A DNA stretch of 64,000 nucleotides from Anaeromyxobacter soli (GCF_022808855.1 NZ_JAKZLF010000007.1:62001-126000), one strand, 5' to 3'. Positions 1 to 8,821 are shown, counted from the first letter of the stretch. Numbers and translations: made by a program. The notes: generated from the sequence alone by a model not told the origin.

Positions 1-87
1 ACCGCTACGCGAGCCCGCACTGACGTTCGGTCCCATGGCGCGTCCAGCGGACGAATCGCGGACGGATCGGACGAACAGCGGAACTCT

Positions 88-119
88 CGGTCGGGCGCGG
101 GCGCGGTCGGGCGCGGGCG
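88..119. repeat. Two tandem 16-bp GC-rich units
   Basis: The unit CGGTCGGGCGCGGGCG occurs twice back to back (88-103 and 104-119), followed by a degenerate third start. It lies in the 203 bases before the first gene stop, where I see no convincing gene. It is probably simple-sequence expansion in high-GC intergenic DNA. Confidence 0.6.
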
Positions 120-203
120 CCGGGCGCGGAAATCGTGGAGCGGATCGGGAAGGTCGGCTCGGTCCGGGTGATCGGGCGGGGCCGGACGGGGCGCGGCGCC
201 GGC

Positions 204-992
204 CTACGACGACGCCGACGTGTAGTGCCCGATCGAGCGCAGCCAGACGAGCCTCGCGAAGGCCGAGAACGCGAGCGCACCGAGGAGGACGAACACCCCC
301 TGGGAGAACGCGAGTGTGCCGAGGAGCGCGCGCGCCGGGTACGTCGTCATGAGCGCGAGCGGGATGACGACGGTGAAGACGACGCGCAGGGCGCCGCGGA
401 AGACGTCCGCGGGCCAGCGGGCGGCGTCGAAGATGGAGAGGAGCAGGAACGAGAGGTTGTCCACCTTCACCACGAAGAACGCCGACGAGACGACCAGGAT
501 CCAGAGCGCGTAGAGGATGAGCGTGGCGCAGAGGAGCAGGACGAGCGAGGCGAGGACCGCGCCGGGCGACGGCCAGCGACCCATCCGGTGGAACGCCACG
601 GCGAAGACGGCGAGCCCGCCCACGACGTCGAGCGCGCGCCACGGCGCGAACTTCCCGGTGGAGACGAGGAACTGCGCGTCGGCGGGCTTGAGCAGCACGA
701 AGTCGAGCGTTCCCTTGCGGATGTGCTCGACGACGGAGGCGAGCGACGGGTTCACCGCCCCCTCGAGCACGCCCTTCATCACCGTGAACCAGCCGATGAC
801 GACGAGCGCCTCCTCGAAGGACCAGCCCGCGATCGAGGAGCGCCGTCCGTAGACGACCAGGATCGGGACGAGCGACCAGGAGGTCCAGAAGAGCGCGAGC
901 CCGCCCTGGACGAGGAAGTCGACCCGGTACTGCATCGCCACCGCGATGGAGGCGCGGAGCTGGATCGCGAGGAGCGTGAGGTAGCGGCGCAC
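204..992 (-). CDS. ABC-2 type transporter permease (COG3694-like)
   Basis: A 262-residue integral membrane protein with about six hydrophobic segments and no ATP-binding motifs. It resembles the second permease of uncharacterised ABC-2 exporters, which are usually encoded as ATPase plus two permeases. It starts with GTG one base after the stop of the permease at 994-1791, so the two are translationally coupled and probably form a heterodimeric channel in the inner membrane. The substrate cannot be told from sequence. The matching ATPase is not upstream; it could lie beyond the left edge, downstream in the same operon, or elsewhere. Family assignment comes from the helix pattern and partner gene. 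Confidence 0.8.
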   Translation of the reverse strand: MRRYLTLLAIQLRASIAVAMQYRVDFLVQGGLALFWTSWSLVPILVVYGRRSSIAGWSFEEALVVIGWFTVMKGVLEGAVNPSLASVVEHIRKGTLDFVLLKPADAQFLVSTGKFAPWRALDVVGGLAVFAVAFHRMGRWPSPGAVLASLVLLLCATLILYALWILVVSSAFFVVKVDNLSFLLLSIFDAARWPADVFRGALRVVFTVVIPLALMTTYPARALLGTLAFSQGVFVLLGALAFSAFARLVWLRSIGHYTSASS

Positions 993-993
993 C

Positions 994-1791
994 CTACCCT
1001 CCGAACGCCGCGAAGCGGCGGAGCCCTGCGCGCCAGGTGACCCGCGCCGCGAGCGCGAGCACCGCCACGTAGGTCCACTGGACCGCGAGCTCGCGGAGCG
1101 CGGTCGCCCGCGGGGTCATGCCGATGACCATCTCGACCGGGAAGGAGAGCATGAAGCGGAACGGCAGGAGCTTCGCGGTGACCTCCAGCCAGCGGGGGAA
1201 GAGCTCGAGCGGGATGAGGTAGCCGGAGAACACGCCGTACAGGCCGAGCCACAGCTCGAACACCGACGAGGACGAGTCGATCGCGAAGGCGAGCGCGCCG
1301 ATGACGGCCATGGCGAGGAACGTGATGAGCCAGGCGCCGATCACGGTCACGGGGAAGAGCGCGAGGAGCAGCGGGTCGTGGGTGAAGCGGCCGGGGCCGA
1401 GGGTCGCGAGCGCGACCGCGATGATGGGGAGCGAGGCGACGAGGCGGATCGGCATCGCGCCGACGTTGGAGCAGGCGTAGGAGACGAGCGGATGGATGGG
1501 TCGGAGCAGCCGGAACGCCAGCGTCCCCTGGCGGATCTCGAAGTTCACCTCCCAGATGACCCACGCCCCGGCGTTGAGCCGCACGACGAGGGCCGCGAGG
1601 TAATAGGCGCCGAACTCCGCCTGCCCGAAGCGCCCGATCGGCGCCTCGCGCGCGACCGCGCTCATCAGGGCGAGCATCACGAGCGGCATCGTGGTGGAGA
1701 GGAGCCACACGAACATCTCGGCCCGGTAAGCGACCGACTCGGCGAAGCCGACGCGGAGCAGCGTGGGGATGGCGCGGAGGGTGCGGCTCAC
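994..1791 (-). CDS. ABC-2 type transporter permease (COG4587-like)
   Basis: A 265-residue polytopic membrane protein, the first gene of the permease pair. The open frame runs on to 2901 but overlaps the opposite-strand methyltransferase there, so I chose the GTG at 1791 (VSRTLRAIPTLLRVGF). This start has a TACCGT -10-like box six bases upstream and no Shine-Dalgarno, suggesting a leaderless message. The protein has an N-terminal membrane-entry helix followed by alternating hydrophobic helices and loops typical of ABC-2 permeases. It should pair with the product of 204-992. No ATPase is encoded nearby. Confidence 0.8.
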   Translation of the reverse strand: MSRTLRAIPTLLRVGFAESVAYRAEMFVWLLSTTMPLVMLALMSAVAREAPIGRFGQAEFGAYYLAALVVRLNAGAWVIWEVNFEIRQGTLAFRLLRPIHPLVSYACSNVGAMPIRLVASLPIIAVALATLGPGRFTHDPLLLALFPVTVIGAWLITFLAMAVIGALAFAIDSSSSVFELWLGLYGVFSGYLIPLELFPRWLEVTAKLLPFRFMLSFPVEMVIGMTPRATALRELAVQWTYVAVLALAARVTWRAGLRRFAAFGG

Positions 1792-1797
1792 GGGCGT

Positions 1798-1803
1798 ACG
1801 GTA
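1798..1803 (-). promoter_or_regulatory. Leaderless-type -10 box for permease operon
   Basis: TACCGT on the minus strand lies 6 bases before the GTG at 1791, with no Shine-Dalgarno between. A transcript from this box would start at or next to the start codon. No convincing -35 hexamer is seen. Confidence 0.45.
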
Positions 1804-1868
1804 ACGCGGATCGGCCGCCTGCGCCCGGGCGAGCGGCGCGGCCCTACCCGGCCACCACGCCGCCCGCA

Positions 1869-1919
1869 GATGGCCGCCTCGTCGGCGCCGAGTAGCCGGC
1901 CCTCCCGGAGCCGCACCTG
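1869..1919 (-). pseudogene. Remnant of amidohydrolase 3' end
   Basis: These 51 bases match 53335-53385, the 3' part of the amidohydrolase gene at 53287-54579, at 48 positions. On the minus strand both encode VRLREGRLLGADEAAI. Here the frame is open only briefly and nothing else of the enzyme is present. It is most simply the leftover tail of a second amidohydrolase copy, lost by deletion between the permease operon and the methyltransferase gene. Confidence 0.65.
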
Positions 1920-2042
1920 AAGCGAACACGCGTCCCGGATCGGGCACGGCCGGGACCGCCGCTTCAGTCCCGGGATGGCCGGACCGGGCCGAGCGCCCGC
2001 CACGTCGCGGAGCCCGAGGGAGCGCGCGCGAGCCGGCCGGCG

Positions 2043-2048
2043 TAGGAT
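2043..2048 (+). promoter_or_regulatory. Leaderless-type -10 box (TAGGAT) for methyltransferase
   Basis: TAGGAT is separated by seven bases from the GTG at 2056 and no Shine-Dalgarno intervenes. This supports the GTG start rather than the upstream in-frame ATG at 1975. Confidence 0.5.
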
Positions 2049-2055
2049 CCACGCC

Positions 2056-2814
2056 GTGAGCGATCACGATCGCGAGCTCTCCCGCGCCTTCGACGGCCAG
2101 GCCGAGCGGTTCGAGCTTGCCCCCGCGCAGCGCGACCCCGCGGCGCTCCAAGGGCTCGTCGCCTTCGCGGCGCTCCCGCCCGGCGCACGGCTCGTCGACG
2201 CGGGGTGCGGGCCCGGGCTCGTCGCGGAGGCGTTCCTCGCCGCGGGGAGCTCCGTGCATGGCGTGGATCTCTCGCCGGAGATGGTGCGGCGCGCGCGACG
2301 CCGCTGCGACCGGTTCGGCGCGCGCGCGCGCTTCGAGGAAGGCTCGGTGCTCGACCTCCGCGCCGGCCCGTTCGACGCCGCGATCTCGCGCCTCGTCATC
2401 CACCACGTCGAGGACCCCCTCGCGTTCGTGCGCGCGCAGGCTGCGCTCGTCGCGCCGGGGGGCGTCGTGGTCGCCTGCGATCACACGGCCGATCCCGACC
2501 CGGAGCGCGCCCGCTGGCACCAGGCGATCGAGCGCGCACGGGACCGGACCCACGTCCGGAGCCTGTCCGCGGGGGAGCTCGTGGACGTGCTCGCGCGCGC
2601 CGGGCTCGGCGGGCTGCGCCTCCTCGAGGAGCCGTTCGAGCTCGACTTCGACGAGTGGTTCGACCGCGGCACGCCCACGCTGCCGAAGGACGAGGTCCGG
2701 CGCCGCGTCCTCGCCGGGCACGCGCGCGGGTTCGAGCCGGTGCCGCGCGACGACGGCGGCATCACCCTGCGCTGCGCCCGCGCCCTCGTCCGCGGCGTGC
2801 GGCCCCGGGGCTGA
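2056..2814 (+). CDS. SAM-dependent class I methyltransferase
   Basis: A 252-residue cytosolic protein with a methyltransferase fold. Motif I is LVDAGCGPGLVAEAFL at about residues 50-65, followed by the acidic GVDLSPEM of motif II, GSVLDL, and DAAISRLVIHHVEDP of the UbiE/BioC-like group. The substrate is not recognisable; small-molecule methylation is likely. The GTG at 2056 was chosen over the ATG at 1975 because of the -10-like box just upstream and because the extra 27 residues are low-complexity Arg/Ala/Gly. It stands alone, 117 bases before the ferredoxin reductase gene. Confidence 0.8.
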   Translation: MSDHDRELSRAFDGQAERFELAPAQRDPAALQGLVAFAALPPGARLVDAGCGPGLVAEAFLAAGSSVHGVDLSPEMVRRARRRCDRFGARARFEEGSVLDLRAGPFDAAISRLVIHHVEDPLAFVRAQAALVAPGGVVVACDHTADPDPERARWHQAIERARDRTHVRSLSAGELVDVLARAGLGGLRLLEEPFELDFDEWFDRGTPTLPKDEVRRRVLAGHARGFEPVPRDDGGITLRCARALVRGVRPRG

Positions 2815-2931
2815 CGCGTCGACCGCGCGGTACGAGCCCCCCGGGGACGTCTGGGCGCACGCGCGGGGCGCTCCGCGGGGCGGCCTTCCGGGGTGAGGCA
2901 CGGCGGCGTGGGGCCGGCTACACGTCTCCGG

Positions 2932-3753
2932 GTGGGAAAGCTCGAGGTCAACGCCATCCTCACCCGCCGCATCGAGGTCGCTCCGGGCCTCGTCATCTTG
3001 CGCGTCGTCCCCGACGGCTGGACGTACCCTGAGTTCCGCCCCGGCCAGTTCGCGGTGCTGGGCCTCCCCGCGCGCGCCCCGCGCGTCGCGCTCTCCGATC
3101 CGGAGCCGCCGGACGAGCAGTCGGAGCCGGACCGCATGATCCGGCGGGCCTACTCCATCGCGTCGTCGTCGCTCGAGCGCGGCGAGCTCGAGCTCTACGT
3201 GACGCTCGTCCGCTCGGGCGAGCTCACGCCGCGGCTCTTCGCGCTCTCGCCCGGCGACCGGCTATGGCTCGGCCCGAAGCCCGCGGGCATGTTCACGCTC
3301 CGAGACGTGCCGCCGGAGCGCGACGTCGTGCTCGTCGGGACCGGCACGGGGCTCGCTCCTTACATGAGCATGCTCCGCACCGAGCTCGCCTGCGGCGGGC
3401 CGCAGCGCTTCGCCGTGCTGGCCGGCGCGCGGCACTCGTGGGATCTCGGCTACTCCGCCGAGCTCATCACCCTGGCGAGGCTCTGCCCGAACTTCACCTA
3501 CCTGCCTACGGTGAGCCGCCCGGACGCCGAGCCGGCGCCGTGGGGCGGCGCGACGGGCTACGTGCAGGCGCTCTGGACCGACGGCGCCCTCGCGCGAGCC
3601 TGGGGCGCGCGGCCGACGCCGGCCGACACGCACGTCTTCCTGTGCGGAAATCCTGCGATGATCGACGACATGACGCTGCTCCTCGAGCGGGAGGGCTTCC
3701 GCGAGCACGCGCCGCGTCAGCCGGGAGAGGTGCACGTGGAGCGGTACTGGTAG
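2932..3753 (+). CDS. fpr: Ferredoxin--NADP(+) reductase
   Basis: A 273-residue flavoprotein of the bacterial Fpr type that moves electrons between NADP(H) and ferredoxin or flavodoxin. Visible landmarks are the FAD-binding RRAYSIASSS motif near residue 70, the NADP-binding stretch GTGTGLAPYMSMLR, FLCGNPAMIDDM near the end, and the C-terminal HVERYW with an aromatic last residue that stacks on FAD in this family. I chose GTG 2932 (VGKLEVNAILTRR); GTG 2893 is in frame but adds a non-conserved Gly/Arg-rich tail. Length and motif order match the family well. Confidence 0.9.
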   Translation: MGKLEVNAILTRRIEVAPGLVILRVVPDGWTYPEFRPGQFAVLGLPARAPRVALSDPEPPDEQSEPDRMIRRAYSIASSSLERGELELYVTLVRSGELTPRLFALSPGDRLWLGPKPAGMFTLRDVPPERDVVLVGTGTGLAPYMSMLRTELACGGPQRFAVLAGARHSWDLGYSAELITLARLCPNFTYLPTVSRPDAEPAPWGGATGYVQALWTDGALARAWGARPTPADTHVFLCGNPAMIDDMTLLLEREGFREHAPRQPGEVHVERYW

Positions 3754-3898
3754 CCGAGCAGGCGGATCCGCCGGGGCCGCGGCCCGCCGCCCACGGCGAG
3801 GCGCGGGCGGGCGCGCGGGCGCTCCCTCCCATGAGAGACTCCGGTGCGGCGCCCGCGGCGCCGAGTAACTGTAGGAACGTCTGCTGTCCGGAGCTCTC

Positions 3899-6880
3899 GT
3901 GGCGCGTGAACGAGGTCAGCCGAGCGCGGGTGACGGCCCCGCCGGCGTGGCGCCGGCCGCTGGAGGCGGCGTGTCGGCGCTGCTCGGGGAGCTGGCGCGC
4001 GCGCCGGAGGTGCAGCTCGGCTCCGCCTGGGAGCACGTGCTCGGGCCGGGTGCCGTCGTGGGCCGCTTCGAGCTCCTGCGCGAGATCGGGCGCGGGGGCT
4101 TCGGGATCGTGTACGAGGCCCGCGACCGCGAGCTCGGCCGCTCGGTGGCGTTCAAGGCGATCCGGGCGGGAGACCGGGCGGCGCTGCAAGAGGACCGGCT
4201 GCTGCGCGAGGCCGAGGCCGCGGCGCGGCTCTCGCACCCGAACATCGTCACCCTCTTCGACGCCGGCCGCTGCGAGCACGGCCCCTACCTCGTGCTCGAG
4301 CTGCTCCGCGGCGAGACGCTCGCGGACCGCCTCACCGGCGAGCCCCTCGCGACCGGCGAGGCGCTGCGGATCGGCTCCGCCGTCGCGCACGCGCTCGCGC
4401 ACGCCCACGCAGCGGGCGTCGTGCACCGGGACCTCTCCCCCGGCAACGTCTTCGTCTGCGGCGACGGGCGCGTGAAGGTGCTCGACTTCGGGCTCGCGCA
4501 CGCGTTCGGGCGGCGGCGGATCAGCGGCGGCACCCCCGGGCACATGGCGCCGGAGCAGTGGCGCGGGGCGCCCGAGGACGAGCGGACGGACGTGTACGCG
4601 CTCGGGGTCCTCGTCTACCGGATGGTTGCGGGGACGCTCCCGTTCCCCGACGACGCGGAAGGGAGCGCGACCGCGAGCCCCAGGCCCGCGCCGGCCCTCC
4701 ACGTCCCGGACGCGCCCGCGCTCGGCGCCCTCCTGGCGCGGATGCTCGCGAAGGACCCGGTCGACCGGCCCCGCGACGGCGCGGAGGTCGCGGCGGCGCT
4801 GGACGCGCTCCGCACCGGGCCCGAGCGGACGCCCGGGGCGCCCCCAGCGCCCGCGCGCCGTCGCCGCCCTGCCCGCGCACGGTGGCTCGCGGCGGCGGCC
4901 GCCCTCCTCGCGCTCGCGGTGGGCGGAGGGGTCGTCGCCCTGCGGGGGTCCGGAGCGACGGCGCCTCCCGCCGCGGGGCAGGGCGCGACGCGCGTCACCG
5001 TCGCGGTCGCAGACTTCGAGAACCTCACCGGGGAGCCGGAGCTGGCGGGCCTCTCGGGGATGCTCATCACCTCGCTCGAGCAATCGCGGCGGCTGTCGGT
5101 CCTGACGCGAGTCCGGATGCTCGACATCCTGCGCCAGCTCGGGCGCGAGAAGGTGACCGGGGTGGACGAGGCGCTCGGCCGCGAGGTGGCGCGCAGCGCG
5201 GGGGCCCGCGCGCTGGTGCTCGCTTCCATCCGGCGCTTCGACGCGCTCTACGCCATCGAGCTGAAGGCGCTCGACCCCCACACGAGCGAGTACCTCTTCA
5301 CGCTCCAGGAGACGGGCCAGGGGAAGGCGAGCGTCCCCGGGATGATCGACCGGCTCTCCGAGGAGACGCGCCAGCGGCTGCGGGAGAGCCCGGCGGAGGT
5401 GAGCGCCTCGCGCGTCGATCTGGCGTCCGCGACGACGGGCAGCTTCGAGGCGTACGCGCACTACTTCCGCGGCGAGCAGGCGCAGGACGCGACGCGTTAC
5501 CAGGAGGCGCTGCAGGAGTACCGGGCCGCCCTGGGCGTCGACCCGGACTTCGCGCTGGCGTCCTACCGGATCGCGTACCTGGGCGAGTTCACCGGGCTCG
5601 ACGCGGCGGCGCGGCGCGCCGCCATCGACGCCGCGGTGCGGGGCGCGAGCCGCGTCCCCGAGAAGGAGCGGCTGCTCATCGAGGCCTGGAAGGCGCACGT
5701 GGACGGGGACGAGGAGCAGGCCCACGACCTGTACGCGCGCGCCGTCGCCGCCTACCCGCAGGACAAGGAGGTCCTCTACCTGGCCGGGGATCTCTACTTC
5801 CACGACGGAGACTCGTCGCAGGCGCTGGCGCTGTTCGAGCGCGCGCTCGAGCTCGACCCAATCTGGGAGCCGGCGCTCATGCACGTCACCGATGCGCTCG
5901 CCAGGCTCGGCCGCATCGACGAGATGCTCACCCGCAGTCGCAGCTGGGTCGAGAAGGCGCCGGGGGGAGCGTCGTATCGCGCGCTCGCGCGCGCCGAGAT
6001 GTCGTCCGGGCGCTTCGAGGAGGGGGAACGTGACGCCCGTCGCGCCTTCGAGCTCGACGGGAACATCTTCTCCCGCATCACCCTCGCCGAGGCGCTGGAT
6101 CTCTCGGAGCGTCACGGCGAGTCCGAGGCGCTCGTGCGCCCCGTCGCCGAGCGCGCGGAGGCCTCGCCGGATCGCGCCAAGGCCGCCGCCGCGCTCGCCA
6201 GCTCCCTCGCGTACCAGGGCCGGCGGCGCGAGGCGTTCGAGGTGATCGACCGGTTCGCGGCCCACGCCACCTCGCCGAGCGAGCCGACCCTGCGGCTGCT
6301 GCACCTCCTCGGCGAGGAGCCCCAGGACGCTGCGCGCGAGGAGGCCCGGCGGCTCGCCGCCTCCGGGTGGCGATGGGAGGGGCTCCCCTCCGTCCTCGCG
6401 CTCACCGGCGACCTGCAGGCGGCCCGCGCGCAGGCGCGAGCGCTGCCGCCCGGACCGTCGCGCGCGCTGTACGAGGGCGCCGCGGCCTGGCGCGGCGGCG
6501 ATCCGGAGCGAGCGCGGGCGCTGCTGCGCCCCCTCCTCCTCTCCCCGGGTCGCGGCGGAGACCTCGCGATCGGCGCGACGTGGATCGCGGCGAGCGTCGC
6601 GCTCGAGTCCCACCACGACGAGGAGGCGATCGGGGAGCTGCGCGCGCTGCGACAGCGGCCGGGTGGCCCGGCGCGCAGCTGGATGTACCCGCGGAGCTTC
6701 TACCTCGAGGCGGTGGCTCTCGACCGGCTCGGCCAGCGCACGAGCGCGCGGGAGTGTCTCGATCACCTCCTCGCGCTGCTGCACGGCGCGGATGGCGACC
6801 TGCCTCTGCTCGCCCAGGCGAAGGCGCTGCGGCGGCGGCTCGCAGCGGACGCGCGCCCCGCGAGCTCCGCGCGCAGGTGA
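3899..6880 (+). CDS. Ser/Thr protein kinase with TolB-like and TPR domains
   Basis: A 993-residue membrane-anchored kinase starting at GTG. The kinase domain runs from about residue 54 to 310: glycine loop GRGGFG, ATP-binding lysine in VAFKAI, catalytic loop HRDLSPGN near 175, VLDFGLAH near 195 and MAPEQW. The usual lysine of HRDLKPEN is serine, while the catalytic Asp and Asn remain, so activity may be altered. A single membrane helix lies at about 327-352. Beyond it, VAVADFENLTGEPELAGLSG resembles the FlgO/TolB-like domains often found on such kinases, followed by TPR-like helical repeats to the C-terminus. It probably senses an envelope signal. No partner phosphatase is adjacent. Confidence 0.88.
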   Translation: MARERGQPSAGDGPAGVAPAAGGGVSALLGELARAPEVQLGSAWEHVLGPGAVVGRFELLREIGRGGFGIVYEARDRELGRSVAFKAIRAGDRAALQEDRLLREAEAAARLSHPNIVTLFDAGRCEHGPYLVLELLRGETLADRLTGEPLATGEALRIGSAVAHALAHAHAAGVVHRDLSPGNVFVCGDGRVKVLDFGLAHAFGRRRISGGTPGHMAPEQWRGAPEDERTDVYALGVLVYRMVAGTLPFPDDAEGSATASPRPAPALHVPDAPALGALLARMLAKDPVDRPRDGAEVAAALDALRTGPERTPGAPPAPARRRRPARARWLAAAAALLALAVGGGVVALRGSGATAPPAAGQGATRVTVAVADFENLTGEPELAGLSGMLITSLEQSRRLSVLTRVRMLDILRQLGREKVTGVDEALGREVARSAGARALVLASIRRFDALYAIELKALDPHTSEYLFTLQETGQGKASVPGMIDRLSEETRQRLRESPAEVSASRVDLASATTGSFEAYAHYFRGEQAQDATRYQEALQEYRAALGVDPDFALASYRIAYLGEFTGLDAAARRAAIDAAVRGASRVPEKERLLIEAWKAHVDGDEEQAHDLYARAVAAYPQDKEVLYLAGDLYFHDGDSSQALALFERALELDPIWEPALMHVTDALARLGRIDEMLTRSRSWVEKAPGGASYRALARAEMSSGRFEEGERDARRAFELDGNIFSRITLAEALDLSERHGESEALVRPVAERAEASPDRAKAAAALASSLAYQGRRREAFEVIDRFAAHATSPSEPTLRLLHLLGEEPQDAAREEARRLAASGWRWEGLPSVLALTGDLQAARAQARALPPGPSRALYEGAAAWRGGDPERARALLRPLLLSPGRGGDLAIGATWIAASVALESHHDEEAIGELRALRQRPGGPARSWMYPRSFYLEAVALDRLGQRTSARECLDHLLALLHGADGDLPLLAQAKALRRRLAADARPASSARR

Positions 6881-6942
6881 GGACGTCGCCGCGTGACGGC
6901 GCGGACGGCTTCCCGGCCTTCCGTCGGAGAGGGGGAGAGACG

Positions 6943-7446
6943 ATGTTCGCGCGCGCGGTGCTCGCGTTCCTGGCGATGCCGGCGGTGGTCGGCGTCGCGA
7001 TCCCGCTCTGGATCGCGCACAGGGACGGCGCGCGCGGCTCCGATCACTCCGCCGGCCTCCTGCTCGCCTTCGCCGGGCTCGCCGGCCTGCTCTGGTGCGT
7101 GCGGGACTTCTACACCATCGGCAAGGGCACGCTCGCGCCGTGGTCGCCTCCGACGAAGCTCGTCGTGGTCGGGATGTACCGGTTCGCGCGGAACCCCATG
7201 TACCTCTCGGTGCTCACACTGGTGACGGGGATCGCCGCGTGGAGGGGCTCGCCCTCGACCCTCGCCTACGCCTTCGTCCTGGCGCTCGTCTTCCACGTGC
7301 GCGTCGTCCTCGGAGAGGAGCCGGTCCTCGCGCGCAGCTTCCCCGCCGAGTGGCCCGTCTACGCCCGCGCGGTGCCGCGCTGGCTCCCGCGCCTGTCCCC
7401 ATGGCGCGGCCCCGGCTCCGAGGAGGGGCCTCGCCGGCCCGCGTGA
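6943..7446 (+). CDS. Isoprenylcysteine carboxyl methyltransferase-family membrane protein
   Basis: A 167-residue inner-membrane protein with four or five hydrophobic helices and the motif GMYRFARNPMYLSV typical of the ICMT/phospholipid methyltransferase (PEMT) family, followed by a C-terminal EEPVLARSFPAEWPVYARAVPRW, a variant of the family's EE...Y...VPRW signature. Members methylate lipids or prenylated substrates using SAM. The start at ATG 6943 follows GGGGGAGA, a good ribosome site. The longer in-frame reading back to 6367 overlaps the kinase and is rejected. The gene begins 62 bases after the kinase stop. Substrate unknown. Confidence 0.82.
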   Translation: MFARAVLAFLAMPAVVGVAIPLWIAHRDGARGSDHSAGLLLAFAGLAGLLWCVRDFYTIGKGTLAPWSPPTKLVVVGMYRFARNPMYLSVLTLVTGIAAWRGSPSTLAYAFVLALVFHVRVVLGEEPVLARSFPAEWPVYARAVPRWLPRLSPWRGPGSEEGPRRPA

Positions 7447-7528
7447 GCGCCGTTCGGAGGGGTCACCCCGCGCACAAGGCGTGAAATCGCCCGTCCGCGC
7501 TGCTACGCTGCGGCGCGGAGGTACCTCC

Positions 7529-8821
7529 ATGACGCTCTCCCGCGCGGCCTTGCTGGCGGTCACCGCGCTCACGCTCTCGAGCGCCTGCGGCGGCGGATCG
7601 AGCCCGACGCCAGCGCCCTCGGCGCCCGGCGACCGGATCGGCTCCACCGAGGCGCGGGTGACCGCTTCCGCTCCACCGGCCGATCTCGCCGCCGCGGTGG
7701 GGAGCAACGGAGCGCTCGCGCTCGACCTGTACCGCGTGCTCGCGTCCGAGGCGCAGGAGAACCTGTTCTTCTCCCCGCAGAGCATCACCTTCGCGCTCTC
7801 GATGACCTACCCAGGCGGTTCCGGCGCGACCGCCGCCGCGTTCGAGCAGACCCTCCACGTCTCGATCCCGGAGCCTCGCTACCACCGGGCGATGAACGAC
7901 CTCGACCGGCAGCTCCGTTCTCGCGGCGAGAACGCGTCCGGCGCCGACGGTCAGCCCTTCCGGCTGCGGCTCGTGAACCAGCTCTTCGCGCGGAAGGGCT
8001 TCACCTTCGAGCAACCGTTCCTCGACACGCTCGCCGGGGAGTACGGCGCGGACGTGCGACTCCTCGACTTCGGGAGCGCGCCGGAGCCCGCCCGCGAGGC
8101 GATCAACGCGTGGGTGGCGGAGGAGACCGAGGACCGCATCCCCGACCTCTTGCCGGTCGGGACGATCGACACAGACACCGTGGCCGTGCTGGTGAACGCG
8201 ATCTACTTCAACGCGGCCTGGGCCAAGAAGTTCGACCCCGCCCTCACCCGCGACCGCGAGTTCACGCTCCTCGACGGCTCGCGGCTCCTCGTGCCCACGA
8301 TGGCGAGCGGCGACCTGCCCACCCGGGCCGCGCAGGTGGCGGGCGTGGAGGTGGTGGAGCTCCCCTACGACGACGGCGAGCTCTCGATGCTGCTCCTCGT
8401 CCCGCCCGCGGGCGGGCTCGCGGCGCTCGAGGAGCAGCTCACGCCGGCGCGGCTCGAGGCGTACCTCGCCGCGCTCCGGGACGAGCACCTCGCGCTCACG
8501 CTCCCGCGGTTCGAGGTGCGAAGCTCCCTGCAGCTGAAGCCGCCGCTCACCGCGCTCGGGCTCGGCGTCGCGTTCGGCGACCAGGCGGACTTCTCGCGCA
8601 TGTCGACCGAGGTGGGCCTGCGCGTCTCGGACGTCGTCCACCAGGCGTTCGTGAAGGTGAACGAGGCGGGCACCGAGGCGGCCGCGGCGACGGCGGTCAT
8701 CGTCGGACCGACGAGCGCGCCGGTCACGCGAACGGTCGCGATCGACCGACCTTTCGTGTTCGCCATCCGCGACCACGCCACCGGCGCGCTCGTGTTCATG
8801 GGACGCGTCGTGCGTCCCTGA
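7529..8821 (+). CDS. Serpin-family protease inhibitor, lipoprotein
   Basis: A 430-residue predicted lipoprotein: a hydrophobic signal with lipobox LSSAC near residue 20, then a Ser/Pro linker, then a full-length serpin domain (NLFFSPQSITFALSMTYPG, LVNAIYFNAAWAKKFDP, DRPFVFAIRDHATGALVFMGR). The reactive-loop hinge reads GTEAAAATAV, the small-residue pattern expected of inhibitory serpins that insert the loop after cleavage. By alignment with antitrypsin the scissile bond falls near GPT-SAP, which would favour an elastase-like protease, but the loop is about two residues longer so this is approximate. ATG 7529 follows a GGAGG site. Bacterial serpins are scattered in distribution. It may protect the cell from its own or foreign proteases. 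Confidence 0.9.
   Translation: MTLSRAALLAVTALTLSSACGGGSSPTPAPSAPGDRIGSTEARVTASAPPADLAAAVGSNGALALDLYRVLASEAQENLFFSPQSITFALSMTYPGGSGATAAAFEQTLHVSIPEPRYHRAMNDLDRQLRSRGENASGADGQPFRLRLVNQLFARKGFTFEQPFLDTLAGEYGADVRLLDFGSAPEPAREAINAWVAEETEDRIPDLLPVGTIDTDTVAVLVNAIYFNAAWAKKFDPALTRDREFTLLDGSRLLVPTMASGDLPTRAAQVAGVEVVELPYDDGELSMLLLVPPAGGLAALEEQLTPARLEAYLAALRDEHLALTLPRFEVRSSLQLKPPLTALGLGVAFGDQADFSRMSTEVGLRVSDVVHQAFVKVNEAGTEAAAATAVIVGPTSAPVTRTVAIDRPFVFAIRDHATGALVFMGRVVRP

Noticed and set aside
3506-6784. A 1092-codon minus-strand open frame opposite the Ser/Thr kinase
   Set aside because: Low-complexity Arg/Glu/Ala composition and no motifs; the plus-strand kinase is convincing. GC-rich codon bias keeps antisense frames open.
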